This document shows positions 17,685-26,790 of a DNA stretch of 64,000 nt, piece after piece. Source of the DNA: Phyllobacterium sp. YR531 (GTDB lineage: Bacteria > Pseudomonadota > Alphaproteobacteria > Rhizobiales > Rhizobiaceae); NCBI RefSeq assembly GCF_000282595.1, contig NZ_AKIZ01000022.1:494833-558832 (forward strand), given 5' to 3'. Each line of letters opens with the position of its first letter. Position 1 is the stretch's first letter. The notes beneath the pieces were generated by a model. That model searched no databases and was not told the DNA's origin. It saw only the letters and a list, made by a program, of their open reading frames with translations. The position numbers and the translations under genes are program-made.

Positions 17685-17802
17685 TCACGACATTGCCAGT
17701 CCGGGAGCAGGGGAACTCTTCGAGTCCCTGCGAGCCCCGCTTCCAGGCGGGGACCGAGCCGGCCATCACCATATGATACGATCGGGGCAGGCGGCGTCGT
17801 GA
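17674..17802 (+). CDS. Possible 42-residue coupling ORF between dcm and the MORC-like gene
   Basis: An ATG inside the last codons of dcm (17674) opens a 42-codon frame ending at a TGA (17800-17802) that overlaps the GTG start of the next gene by the sequence GTGA. The frame thus bridges the whole 114-base gap with overlaps at both ends. The peptide is Gly/Pro/His-rich with no known domain. It may act mainly to carry ribosomes across the gap, or it may be a small subunit. No separate ribosome site is obvious. Confidence 0.3.
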   Translation: MSPDHDIASPGAGELFESLRAPLPGGDRAGHHHMIRSGQAAS

Positions 17803-19265
17803 AAAAAAAGGCGAGGACCTTTCCGGCTGCACCAATTGCTGCGACCCTCATCGAGAGCTTGCGGGACATTGGCTACTCGCTCGAAACAGCCCTCGCAGAC
17901 ATCATCGACAATTCGCTCGCAAGCGGCGCCAACCTGATTGATATTCTTGCGGACACCGCGGGCGATGATCCGAAGATTGCCATTCTGGACAATGGGAGCG
18001 GCATGTCCCCGGACGAGCTGATGGCAGCGATGCGGCCCGGAAGCAGAAATCCCCTGGAGGAGCGTACAGGCACGGATCTCGGAAGATTCGGTCTGGGACT
18101 GAAGACTGCATCGTTTTCACAATGCAGGCGTCTGACGGTGATCACTGCCAAGGACGGCGTGCGATCTGCAGCGATCTGGGACCTCGACTTCGTGGCGGAG
18201 CAGAATGAATGGCTCCTGCAGCTACCTGACCAGAGCGAGGCCCAGCCATGGAGTGATCAGCTTGGAAGCCAGGGAACCCTCGTGATCTGGGAAGCCTTGG
18301 ACCGGCTTGCCCCGAAAGGCGATCTCGTCCGTGCACTCGAACTGGCACGCGAACACCTCGAGCTGGTGTTCCATCGATATATTTCGGGAGAGCGCGGCCT
18401 TTCCCGTGTGCAGATGCGGCTCAACAATCGCGAACTCAGGGCCTTTGATCCGTTCGATCAGAGCAATACGGCGACAATAGTCGGCCCGACAGAGGAATTC
18501 CGTTCCGGCAGGCACGTCACCATCCAGAGCTTCACGCTTCCCCACCACAAGAAGCTTGCTGCGACGGACTGGGAACGCAATGCAGGTCGCGCCGGCTACC
18601 TCAAGAACCAAGGCTTCTACGTCTACCGGGCACGTCGCCTCATCATTCACGGAACATGGTTCGGGCTCGCGCGGCAGACGGAACTGACCAAGCTGGCTCG
18701 TGTGAAGATCGATATTCCCACGGGCCTCGATGCCGAGTGGAAGATCGACGTCAAGAAGGCATCGGCCCAGCCTCCGTTCAATGTTCGCGAGAGACTTCGT
18801 CGCATCATTGAAACGATCGGTGCGACTTCGAAGCGAATATACACCGCCCGCGGCAGGAAGCTGGTTTCCGATGCCCGCCTTCCGGTATGGAACCGGCACC
18901 AGGACAAGAATGAGATTTCCTATCGGCTGAATCCAGAGCATCCGCTGATCTCGGGTTTCGTCGGCACTCTCAGCGAGGAGCAGAAGGCAGCGTTCGATCG
19001 CCTGACAGTCCTCATCGAAGCAACGATCCCGATGGAGAGCCTCTACGCAGACATGGGCAGCGAGCCCGAGAACGTGCGAAACGTCGGAATCCCGGATGAT
19101 ACCCTGCGCAGGATCATCGACTTCACAGCAGAGAATCTGATCAGTTCAGGCACCTCCGCCGAAGAGGTGAGGCTGATGATGCAGGTGACCGAGCCGTTCC
19201 GATCGCACTGGGCTGCAACGGAAGACATTCTGAACGAGAGATTTGGGGGCAGGGGAGATGACTGA
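17799..19265 (+). CDS. MORC/MutL-like GHKL ATPase
   Basis: A 488-residue protein with a GTG start. The N-terminal GHKL domain has ETALADIIDNSLASGA (N38 of the N-box), ILDNGSGM (62-69) and GRFGLGLKTAS (95-105), the pattern of HATPase_c_3 proteins related to MORC and MutL. A transducer-like region follows (RRLIIHGTWFG, DIPTGLDAEWKIDVKKA). Such ATPases dimerise on ATP binding and remodel or clamp DNA, and have been noted in operons with Dcm, Z1, DUF4420 and AIPR genes as predicted restriction-like systems. The gene end overlaps the Z1 gene by 8 bases. Confidence 0.85.
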   Translation: MKKKARTFPAAPIAATLIESLRDIGYSLETALADIIDNSLASGANLIDILADTAGDDPKIAILDNGSGMSPDELMAAMRPGSRNPLEERTGTDLGRFGLGLKTASFSQCRRLTVITAKDGVRSAAIWDLDFVAEQNEWLLQLPDQSEAQPWSDQLGSQGTLVIWEALDRLAPKGDLVRALELAREHLELVFHRYISGERGLSRVQMRLNNRELRAFDPFDQSNTATIVGPTEEFRSGRHVTIQSFTLPHHKKLAATDWERNAGRAGYLKNQGFYVYRARRLIIHGTWFGLARQTELTKLARVKIDIPTGLDAEWKIDVKKASAQPPFNVRERLRRIIETIGATSKRIYTARGRKLVSDARLPVWNRHQDKNEISYRLNPEHPLISGFVGTLSEEQKAAFDRLTVLIEATIPMESLYADMGSEPENVRNVGIPDDTLRRIIDFTAENLISSGTSAEEVRLMMQVTEPFRSHWAATEDILNERFGGRGDD

Positions 19266-21984
19266 GAACTACGAAAATCTGCGGATGGCCGTCGAGCCGT
19301 TCATCGCGAGGGCGGCGATGCCAACTCCGGAAACGATAAGATCGTGGATCACCCAGTTCAGGCTGGTACCTGACTGCCAGGTCGATGACGCAGACGCCGA
19401 AAGGCTCGCTCGCGAGCTCGAAGCCCAGCACGGCGTATCGATGAAGATTGGTTCGGTGCTTGTCGACAGGGAATGGACGCCGTGGCTCGAGAGCGAAAAG
19501 CCGACGATGGACCGTTACTACTGGATGAGATATCGGCGGCTCCTCGTCGAAAAAAGATTTTCAGGGCAGGTTCTGGCGACACTTGATGCGGTGACCGATC
19601 GTATCCTCGGCCTGATGGAAAATCCCCGGAAGGAAGGTGAATGGGACCGCCGGGGAATGGTCGTAGGCCATGTCCAATCGGGAAAGACCGCCAATTACAC
19701 GGGTCTCATCTGCAAGGCCGCCGACGCAGGTTACAAGCTCATCATCGTCATAGCCGGGATACACAACAACCTGCGCAACCAAACGCAGCTGCGAATTGAC
19801 GAGGGCTTCGTCGGCAGGGACAGCGCCCGTCTCGGCTCAACCAAGGGTGACCGCATCATTGGCGTCGGGCGCTATGACAGCTCACGCCATCCGTGGACAT
19901 TCACCACCTCCGTCCGCGATTTCAATTCGATCGGCGCCGGCCAGGGTGGCGGCAATCTCGACTCCCTCTCCGTACCAGCGGTCTTCGTAATAAAGAAGAA
20001 CAGCAGTACGCTTGGCATTCTCCTCGAGTGGCTGGGAAACTACAATCGCAAGCGTGGCGCCAGGACAATCTCGGCTCCGATGCTCGTCATCGATGACGAA
20101 GCCGATAATGCGTCCATCAACATCAAGCACGGAAAAGGTGCAGTCTCCAACATCAACGGGCAGATCCGGTCGCTTCTAAAGCTTTTCGACCGCAGCTGCT
20201 ATATCGGCTATACCGCAACACCGTTCGCCAACATCTTCATCGATCCCGATTCCTTCGACGAGATGAGGGGCGAGGACCTGTTCCCGAAGAACTTCATCGT
20301 CAGTCTTGATCCACCGTCCAACTATTTCGGTGCAAACAGGGTGTTCCTCGACGAACCACAGCAGATCATTCGCCACATCGAGGATCACGACGAAATCCTT
20401 CCTCTCAAGCATCCCAGGGATACGGTGATCACCGTGCTGCCCGACAGCCTGCTCAAGGCTATCCGAACCTTCATCGTCGCGCGAGCGATTCGCCTCGTTC
20501 GGGGTCAGCAATCGGCGCACAACTCAATGCTCGTGAATGCATCGCGGTTCACGGACGTTCAGCAGCAGCTTCGCAACGAGATCCATGACACTCTTGAAGC
20601 CATCAAGGCGAGTATCAGCGTCAACGGAGCTCAATCCGAGCGGAACGCCTTGAGAGACCCGGAAATCCGTGCGCTTCACGCGGTCTGGCAGGAGGAGTAT
20701 TCACTCACGTCGGGGACCGAGTGGAGCGAAGTACAGATGGCTCTTCATTCGTCTGCTGCGCCGATCAGCGTCGTCGAGGTGAACAGCCGTTCCGCCGGCA
20801 ACCTCGCCTATGCCGATCATGAGGGCTCCGGTCTGAACGTCATTGCCGTCGGCGGGTTTTCCCTTTCGCGCGGGCTCACCCTCGAGGGCCTCACGGTCAG
20901 CTATTTTCTTCGCAATTCCATGATGTACGACACGCTCATGCAGATGGGCCGGTGGTTCGGCTATAGACCGGGCTACGATGATCTTTGCCGGGTCTGGATG
21001 CCGGAAGAGGCAGAGGGTTGGTATGCCCATGTAGCTGAGTCGATCGACGAGCTCAGGGACGAACTGAGGCGGATGGAGGCCGCGAATGCCACCCCCGAGC
21101 AGTTCGGTCTCAAGGTGAGAAGCCACCCGGACACGCTGCTTGTCACGGCAAAGAACAAGATGGGCTCGGGGGAACGGCTGGTTGTCTCTGTCGGTCTTGC
21201 CAACAGTTTCGTCGAAACCGCAATTCTCCATCGAACCAACGACAAGCTGAAGCGCAACCTTGATGCTGCGAAGAATCTCGCGGCCGGCCTGCAGGAAGGG
21301 GGGCATCCGTTGTCGGGAGCCGCGACCGTCACCGGGGGAAGGCTGCTGACCGGAGCGCCCGTTGCCCCGGTTCTGCAGTTTCTGAAGGAATTCCAGAACC
21401 ACGAGGGTGCCTTGCTGACGGACGGAGATCCTCTCCGGCGGTATATCCTTGCTCGCGCTGACGACGAGCTCGAGCGCTGGGATATTCTCTTTGCCGGGGT
21501 TGAGCGGGGTACCGACGACACGGTTGATGAAAATCTCGGAATATCGCTGAACCGGCAGCGCCGAACCGCCGGGAAGCAGAGCAACCAGAAGACGCTGCAT
21601 ATAACGAACAAGCAGCGTGTTGCCTCCCGCGGCGTCGAAGCGACAGGTCTTGACGTCGACGAGATCGCATCGGCGCGCGATGATCATCTTGCCAAGCTCA
21701 AGCGGGACGGAAAGCTGCCGGCTGCAGGCGAGCGCGTAAACTTCCCGGACAAGATCTACCGAGCTGTTCGGCGGCGCCCCCTGCTGATCGTACACCTCCT
21801 GCGAGTTGATCCGGAAACTGCCAAGGTGGCCGACGATCCGCAGCCCGTGGTTGCCTACAGCATCAGCTTCCCGAGAACGGCAAAGGAGGAGGACACCGTG
21901 GAGTACATCGTGAACACCACTTGGATCAGGGAGCACTTCCGTGACGAGGGCGACGAGGAGGAGATGGCGGGTGACGATCAGTGA
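19258..21984 (+). CDS. Z1-domain superfamily-2-like ATPase
   Basis: A 908-residue protein starting at the ATG at 19258 (AGGGGAG upstream, 8-base overlap with the previous gene). It shows an SF2-type ATPase core: Walker A GHVQSGKT (137-144), Walker B/DEAD box MLVIDDEADNAS (275-286), YIGYTATPFANIF (~315-327), GGFSLSRGLTLEGL (~544-557) and QMGRWFGYRPGYDDL (~565). These fit the Z1 family, found next to MORC-like ATPases and PD-(D/E)XK nucleases in predicted restriction systems. The likely role is ATP-driven DNA translocation or unwinding. The remaining ~300 C-terminal residues are of unknown function. Confidence 0.9.
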   Translation: MTENYENLRMAVEPFIARAAMPTPETIRSWITQFRLVPDCQVDDADAERLARELEAQHGVSMKIGSVLVDREWTPWLESEKPTMDRYYWMRYRRLLVEKRFSGQVLATLDAVTDRILGLMENPRKEGEWDRRGMVVGHVQSGKTANYTGLICKAADAGYKLIIVIAGIHNNLRNQTQLRIDEGFVGRDSARLGSTKGDRIIGVGRYDSSRHPWTFTTSVRDFNSIGAGQGGGNLDSLSVPAVFVIKKNSSTLGILLEWLGNYNRKRGARTISAPMLVIDDEADNASINIKHGKGAVSNINGQIRSLLKLFDRSCYIGYTATPFANIFIDPDSFDEMRGEDLFPKNFIVSLDPPSNYFGANRVFLDEPQQIIRHIEDHDEILPLKHPRDTVITVLPDSLLKAIRTFIVARAIRLVRGQQSAHNSMLVNASRFTDVQQQLRNEIHDTLEAIKASISVNGAQSERNALRDPEIRALHAVWQEEYSLTSGTEWSEVQMALHSSAAPISVVEVNSRSAGNLAYADHEGSGLNVIAVGGFSLSRGLTLEGLTVSYFLRNSMMYDTLMQMGRWFGYRPGYDDLCRVWMPEEAEGWYAHVAESIDELRDELRRMEAANATPEQFGLKVRSHPDTLLVTAKNKMGSGERLVVSVGLANSFVETAILHRTNDKLKRNLDAAKNLAAGLQEGGHPLSGAATVTGGRLLTGAPVAPVLQFLKEFQNHEGALLTDGDPLRRYILARADDELERWDILFAGVERGTDDTVDENLGISLNRQRRTAGKQSNQKTLHITNKQRVASRGVEATGLDVDEIASARDDHLAKLKRDGKLPAAGERVNFPDKIYRAVRRRPLLIVHLLRVDPETAKVADDPQPVVAYSISFPRTAKEEDTVEYIVNTTWIREHFRDEGDEEEMAGDDQ

Positions 21985-22963
21985 TCCATGGAAAGATCTG
22001 AGCACCCCCGTTGGAACGGAAACAGCCAGTGCCCGGCGCGTCGATGCCAGTGGTCGATGGGACTTCTTCTGGGCCAAGGATTTGGCGGGGAGGTATATGC
22101 TTCTCCTAGAGCATCAACACGCTCTTGAAACTGTCGTGTCGCTCCCGCGGCTACACGGGATCGAGGTAGCAACCCAGTCGCGCGAAGACGGGAACGGGGG
22201 GCGTCTTCTCATCCGCCTGCTCGACGCTTCCCTGAGGGACATCTTCCTCGAGCTGTGCAACAGTATCCTCGCATCCACGTCCCAGGCGATCAGCGAGACC
22301 GACGCCCTTGGTCGAGCGGTGGCCAGAACATGGCGCTGGCATCACCTGCTTCGTGGAGGTTCATCCATACTTCTGTCCCCGGAGGAACAGAAGGGTCTCA
22401 TCGGTGAACTGATAACTCTGGACAGGCATTTTCTTCCCGTCATGAGCGCGAGCGATGCGCTGCTCGCCTGGATCGGCCCCAAGGATGCACCAAAGGATTT
22501 CGAGATCGGCCTGACAGCGGTCGAGGTGAAGACGCGCCGCGCCGGTGCCATCTCTGCCGTCGTCATCTCCTCGGAGCATCAGCTGGATGATGCCGGCCTC
22601 GAACAGCTGTTTCTCCATGTCGTGCATCTTTCCGAAGCGCAGTCTGGCCATCCGGGGGCGAGAAGCCTTAACGACTACGCCAACGGTATCCGCACCAGGA
22701 TCGAGAATCTTGATCAGGGCGCCCTGCTTCTGCTCGACGAACGGCTGCAGGCTGCAGGATTTCGATGGGAAGACAACTATTCGACGTCGCTATGGGTCGA
22801 GGGTCAGTTCGAAATCTTTCAGGTGCGCGATGGCTTTCCGCGACTGACGGCGAGTTCCTGCGTCCCGGGGGTTGCGCGCGTGAAATACACGGTAGCGTTG
22901 TCGGAGTGTCAGGAATATGCTCTGGCGGAAGAGTCGATAAGATCATGTCTCAGCGGGGGGTGA
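21971..22963 (+). CDS. DUF4420 PD-(D/E)XK nuclease-like protein
   Basis: A 330-residue protein; the GTG at 21971 is preceded by GGAGG and overlaps the Z1 gene end by 14 bases. The catalytic core reads E146 in GLIGELITL, D176 in KDFEIG and E185-x-K187 in AVEVKTRR, the arrangement of PD-(D/E)XK nucleases. The N-terminal WKDL and the spacing fit the DUF4420 family, which usually accompanies Z1 and AIPR genes. It is a candidate nuclease subunit of the system. It overlaps the AIPR gene by 19 bases. Confidence 0.85.
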   Translation: MTISDPWKDLSTPVGTETASARRVDASGRWDFFWAKDLAGRYMLLLEHQHALETVVSLPRLHGIEVATQSREDGNGGRLLIRLLDASLRDIFLELCNSILASTSQAISETDALGRAVARTWRWHHLLRGGSSILLSPEEQKGLIGELITLDRHFLPVMSASDALLAWIGPKDAPKDFEIGLTAVEVKTRRAGAISAVVISSEHQLDDAGLEQLFLHVVHLSEAQSGHPGARSLNDYANGIRTRIENLDQGALLLLDERLQAAGFRWEDNYSTSLWVEGQFEIFQVRDGFPRLTASSCVPGVARVKYTVALSECQEYALAEESIRSCLSGG

Positions 22964-25041
22964 GGGTGTCCGAGGAGCTGGCAGAGTTCAACCACGAGTT
23001 TTTCCAGGAAGTGCTGGCATCTGCCGATGCCGAGGGCCAGTTTACGGAAGATGCGTTCTTCGATCTCTTCTGCAAGCAACTGATCGATGCGGGTGAACTC
23101 GACACTGCAGATCGCGCTCTCTATCAGTCGGCGCGCGGCATGCGTGTTGATGGCTATGCAGGCGATCCGAACTCGAATGAAGGTGAGCTCACGCTCATCA
23201 TCGTGGACTTTTCGCAGGCTTCGGAGATCAGGTCGCTTTCCCGTGCGGAGATGGACGCCGCGTTCAAGAGGCTTACGAACTTCATCTTGAAGGCGCTCGA
23301 CCCGACGTTCAGGCAGGGCCTGGAAGAGACTTCACCTGGCTTCGGTGTCGCGGACATGATTGCGAAGCGCTGGCACACCATTGACAAGATCAAGCTCGTC
23401 CTCATTACCAATCGGCAGCTGAGCAGCAGGGTGGAAGGGAGGGAATCGGACGAGCTTCGGGACATTCCCGTCGCATACTCGGTATGGGACATCGCACGAC
23501 TGCACCGTTTCGTTTCTTCCGGACATGGGCGAGAGGAGATCGAGATCGATCTCGCCGAAGACTTCGGGGGCTCAATCCCAGCACTCCCGGCGCACCTTTC
23601 GGAGGCGGGCTACGAGGCCTACCTTGTCGTCATCCCAGGAACCACACTCGCCGCCATCTACGAGCGATGGGGTGCCCAGCTGTTGGAGCAGAATGTTCGC
23701 GTATTTCTTCAAGCCAGAGGCAGCGTCAACAAGGGAATCCGGACAACCATAGAACGCGACCCGGAAATGTTCTTTGCGTTCAACAATGGGATAACGGCCA
23801 CCGCCGAGAGCGTGAAGCTTACGCAGGATGCCGGGACCCTGTCAATCGCCTCGATCAGCAACCTTCAGATCGTCAACGGGGGACAGACCACCGCATCGAT
23901 CCATGCTGCAAGCAGAAAGAAGGAGCCGGGTCTCGACAAGGTTTTCGTTCAGATGAAGCTGTCGATTGTCGAGCAGTCGATGGCATCCGACGTGGTCCCG
24001 AAGATCTCGGAGTTCGCCAACAGCCAGAACAAGGTGAATGCGGCCGACTTCTTCGCAAATCATGCCTTCCATGTCCGGTTTCAAGAATTTTCGAGGCGAA
24101 TCTTCGCGCCGTCACCGGACGGGACATTCAGAGAATCGAAATGGTTCTACGAACGGGCCCGGGGCCAGTACCAGGACGCGAAGAACCTGCTGAAGACGGC
24201 GCAGAAACGAAAGTTCGATGTCGAGTTTCCGAAGAGCCAGATGATCGACAAGACGGATCTCGCAAAGTTCCTCAATCCTTGGCGCGGGTTTCCGGAGATC
24301 GTCAGCAGGGGCTCGCAGAAGAACTTCGTGCATTTCGCAGACAGCATCGGCAAGGAGTGGGAAAAGAGTTCGGACGCGTTCAACGAGGACTTTTTCCGCC
24401 AGTCGATAGCAAAGGCAATCGTATTCCGCGAGGCAGAGCGACTTGTCACCAGGCAATCCTGGTACCAGGGCGGTGGCATAAGGTCCCGCGTGGTGCCCTA
24501 TGCCATCGCAAAACTACAGTTCGATGCTGCCAGGATCGATGGTGTCGTTGACCTCGACAAAGTCTGGCGACGGCAGGGATTGACAGATGTTCTCGAGCGC
24601 ACCCTCTGCTGCGGGCTGGAAGCTGTGCATGCGGTGATCACCGGAGGACCGGGAGAAATCGCCAATCCGCTTGAGTGGGCCAAGCAGCAGGCGTGCTGGG
24701 CGAGGGTCAAGGCCCTGCAGGTATCCTGGCCGGAAGACTGGGAGGATACGCTCGTCGGGCGGGACGAACATCGTGCGAACAGAAGGAGCGCAGTGCGCGA
24801 CCAGCGAATGCTGAACGGCATCGAGGCGCAGACCGAGGTCCTCAGGCGTGGCGGCGGGTTCTGGTCCGAGGTCAAGGGGTGGGGTACCCGCCGGAGAGCC
24901 TTGTCACCCGACGAAGCATCGATCCTCGCAGTCGCCGCGGGCATTCCGAGACGGCTACCGACAGAGCGGCAGTGCGCCCGGCTATTGCAGATACTCCAGC
25001 GCCTTGAGGCCGACGGATTTCAGGCCTCTGCGCTTGCATGA
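22945..25041 (+). CDS. AIPR (abortive infection phage resistance) family protein
   Basis: A 698-residue protein starting at the ATG at 22945; the frame is open further upstream but only as a shadow of the DUF4420 gene. The AIPR hallmark is clear in the middle: GSVNKGIRTTIERDPEMFF, FNNGITATAESV and LQIVNGGQTTASIH (roughly 265-320), followed by ISEFANSQNKVNAADFFAN. The family is tied to phage-resistance loci; its biochemical activity is not settled, though nucleic-acid cleavage has been proposed. A C-terminal extension (~560-698) contains FWSEVKGWGTRRRALS and a helical end. It closes the overlapping gene run that began with dcm; 240 bases follow before the next gene. Confidence 0.9.
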   Translation: MSQRGVRVSEELAEFNHEFFQEVLASADAEGQFTEDAFFDLFCKQLIDAGELDTADRALYQSARGMRVDGYAGDPNSNEGELTLIIVDFSQASEIRSLSRAEMDAAFKRLTNFILKALDPTFRQGLEETSPGFGVADMIAKRWHTIDKIKLVLITNRQLSSRVEGRESDELRDIPVAYSVWDIARLHRFVSSGHGREEIEIDLAEDFGGSIPALPAHLSEAGYEAYLVVIPGTTLAAIYERWGAQLLEQNVRVFLQARGSVNKGIRTTIERDPEMFFAFNNGITATAESVKLTQDAGTLSIASISNLQIVNGGQTTASIHAASRKKEPGLDKVFVQMKLSIVEQSMASDVVPKISEFANSQNKVNAADFFANHAFHVRFQEFSRRIFAPSPDGTFRESKWFYERARGQYQDAKNLLKTAQKRKFDVEFPKSQMIDKTDLAKFLNPWRGFPEIVSRGSQKNFVHFADSIGKEWEKSSDAFNEDFFRQSIAKAIVFREAERLVTRQSWYQGGGIRSRVVPYAIAKLQFDAARIDGVVDLDKVWRRQGLTDVLERTLCCGLEAVHAVITGGPGEIANPLEWAKQQACWARVKALQVSWPEDWEDTLVGRDEHRANRRSAVRDQRMLNGIEAQTEVLRRGGGFWSEVKGWGTRRRALSPDEASILAVAAGIPRRLPTERQCARLLQILQRLEADGFQASALA

Positions 25042-25281
25042 GGTGACGAAACGGACGCAGGCTTTCGAAGGTATCCATGGTGACACCCTGGCCAGCGCAG
25101 GATCTTTATGGACGTTCAGAATTTTGCTCGGTCTGCAGGAGTTGATGTCCCATTCAGTAGGGGCTGTCGTAACCTCGAGAAACGGGAACCGGGGCGGCCG
25201 CCTCGGTCCCATCACGTAAGAAGCTTGAAAAGCCTCTTCCAAATTTGAATAAGCTGCTGACAATACTTTGAAGGAGCGCGC

Positions 25282-26790
25282 TTGAAACCCCTCGACAACA
25301 ACGGCCTCGAGCTTCGTTCGACCTTCAGCGTCGGAGGCGCGCATCCAACCTTCGAGATCACGTTCGAATCAGGGGACGGACGTGGACGGAACTCCCAGTA
25401 TGGAGCCGGCGTCGAAATCGTCCTCGAAAGACTGTCAAATCTCGATGCGACGCTGACGCGAGCGCAGATCACGAGCGATCGCGTTTTGAAACTTGTTCTT
25501 GAAAAGGCCATCGATCCGAGCTTCGAGCCCCGGGCGTTTCCTTTTCCCCTGCGCCTTCGGGGCACGGATAGCGTCAAGCTTCGCAAGGCTCTGGGAACCG
25601 CCGGCGGTCGGGTCGAGAGTGACCAGGCGAGTGGTGGAAACAACACGAGAAAGATGACGCTTTCATTGGATTTGCCTGGTCCTCCGCGGGGAGCGGCAGA
25701 CCTGGAGCAGGCTCTGGCGGGCTGTCTCGCGGTTCGGCCTCTTGAAATGATACCAGAGCTGGATGACGTCGTTGCAGCCCTCGGTAAATGGCTCGAGGCG
25801 CTGAGGCAGGGATCACGTCCGGACAAGGGCAACCGGCTCTGGATGAGTGAAGAGATGGTGATGTTGAAGGTATCGGCATCCGACAAGCGAGCGGGCGCAT
25901 TCGATGTGCAGCTGGGGGTTCACAGTTCGGGAAAGCCCTGGTCGGTCGAAATCAATTCACCCGGGGCGGCGGCCGATACCAATGGCCTCGTCACCGTTGC
26001 TGCCGATACGGAGGGCCGCCGCTTCGTCCTCCGGCAGGGTCGGTTGCGTCCAAACCCGGATTCCGACGGTGAGGTCGAAGGCGCGAAGTTCAGAACGTTG
26101 AGCGGCCTTGAGCCGGTGATCGTTACCGGCGCCGTCAGCAAGATCGCCCGCGACTGGTATGTTGTTGCGGACATCGATGGCAGCGCCGAGGAAATCAGAC
26201 GGCAGACGGGCGAATTCGTTCACGCGTGCGCCAGAGCTCGCCTTCTCTCAAAAGGCTTGGTTCTCCCGCAGCCCGCACCGCCGACATGGGCGTCCGACGA
26301 AAAGGGCGGTGTGTTCGTCAAGCGGGCGAAGGATGCCACTCCTGAAAAGGAAATACTGAGACGTCAGGGCGAGGTATGGCTTGCGCTGCGCCGTGTCGTT
26401 GAAGAGGCGGGCTTTCATCTTGTGAAGCTGCGGCACGACGCAGGTTATGAAGTCGACGGTATCATCCTTGGCGGACCGTCCAGGATTCTCATCGAAATCA
26501 AGACCAGCTCATCGGTTGCTGACATCTACGAGGGGGTGGGCCAGCTCGTTCTCTACAGCCGCATGCTGGATCTGTCCGATCATCGTTGCGTTCTTCTCCT
26601 TCCCGGAAAGCCGAGTGCGGCCCTCGTTTCTGCAGTCGAGGCGGAAGGGCTGATGATCTCGACATACAAGGTCGCGATGAACGGCAGGAGTGCGCATGTG
26701 GTGTTTTCGGAGGCATTCCTATCGCAATGCGGCATGCCGACTGCGACGGCTGAACCCATTGTTTCCACATTGACTTCCGGTGTCCTGTGA
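25282..26790 (+). CDS. Unrecognised N-terminus with C-terminal PD-(D/E)XK nuclease domain
   Basis: A 502-residue protein with a TTG start, chosen because AAGGAG stands 5 bases upstream. The first ~340 residues are beta-rich and not recognised. The C-terminal ~150 residues form a restriction-endonuclease-like fold: E364 in RRQGEVWLAL, D392 in YEVDGIILG, E405-x-K407 in ILIEIKTSS and Q421 in GVGQLVLYSRM, the QxxxY helix seen in many such nucleases. The N-terminal part may be the sensing or targeting portion. It overlaps the next gene by GTGA, so both are probably made together. Confidence 0.65.
   Translation: MKPLDNNGLELRSTFSVGGAHPTFEITFESGDGRGRNSQYGAGVEIVLERLSNLDATLTRAQITSDRVLKLVLEKAIDPSFEPRAFPFPLRLRGTDSVKLRKALGTAGGRVESDQASGGNNTRKMTLSLDLPGPPRGAADLEQALAGCLAVRPLEMIPELDDVVAALGKWLEALRQGSRPDKGNRLWMSEEMVMLKVSASDKRAGAFDVQLGVHSSGKPWSVEINSPGAAADTNGLVTVAADTEGRRFVLRQGRLRPNPDSDGEVEGAKFRTLSGLEPVIVTGAVSKIARDWYVVADIDGSAEEIRRQTGEFVHACARARLLSKGLVLPQPAPPTWASDEKGGVFVKRAKDATPEKEILRRQGEVWLALRRVVEEAGFHLVKLRHDAGYEVDGIILGGPSRILIEIKTSSSVADIYEGVGQLVLYSRMLDLSDHRCVLLLPGKPSAALVSAVEAEGLMISTYKVAMNGRSAHVVFSEAFLSQCGMPTATAEPIVSTLTSGVL

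Noticed and set aside
20701..22077. 458-residue open frame on the minus strand
   Set aside because: It lies fully antisense to the Z1 and DUF4420 genes, which show clear motifs; long antisense frames are common in GC-rich DNA.
23484..24551. 355-residue open frame on the plus strand
   Set aside because: Out-of-frame shadow of the AIPR gene, Arg/Pro-rich with no domain.
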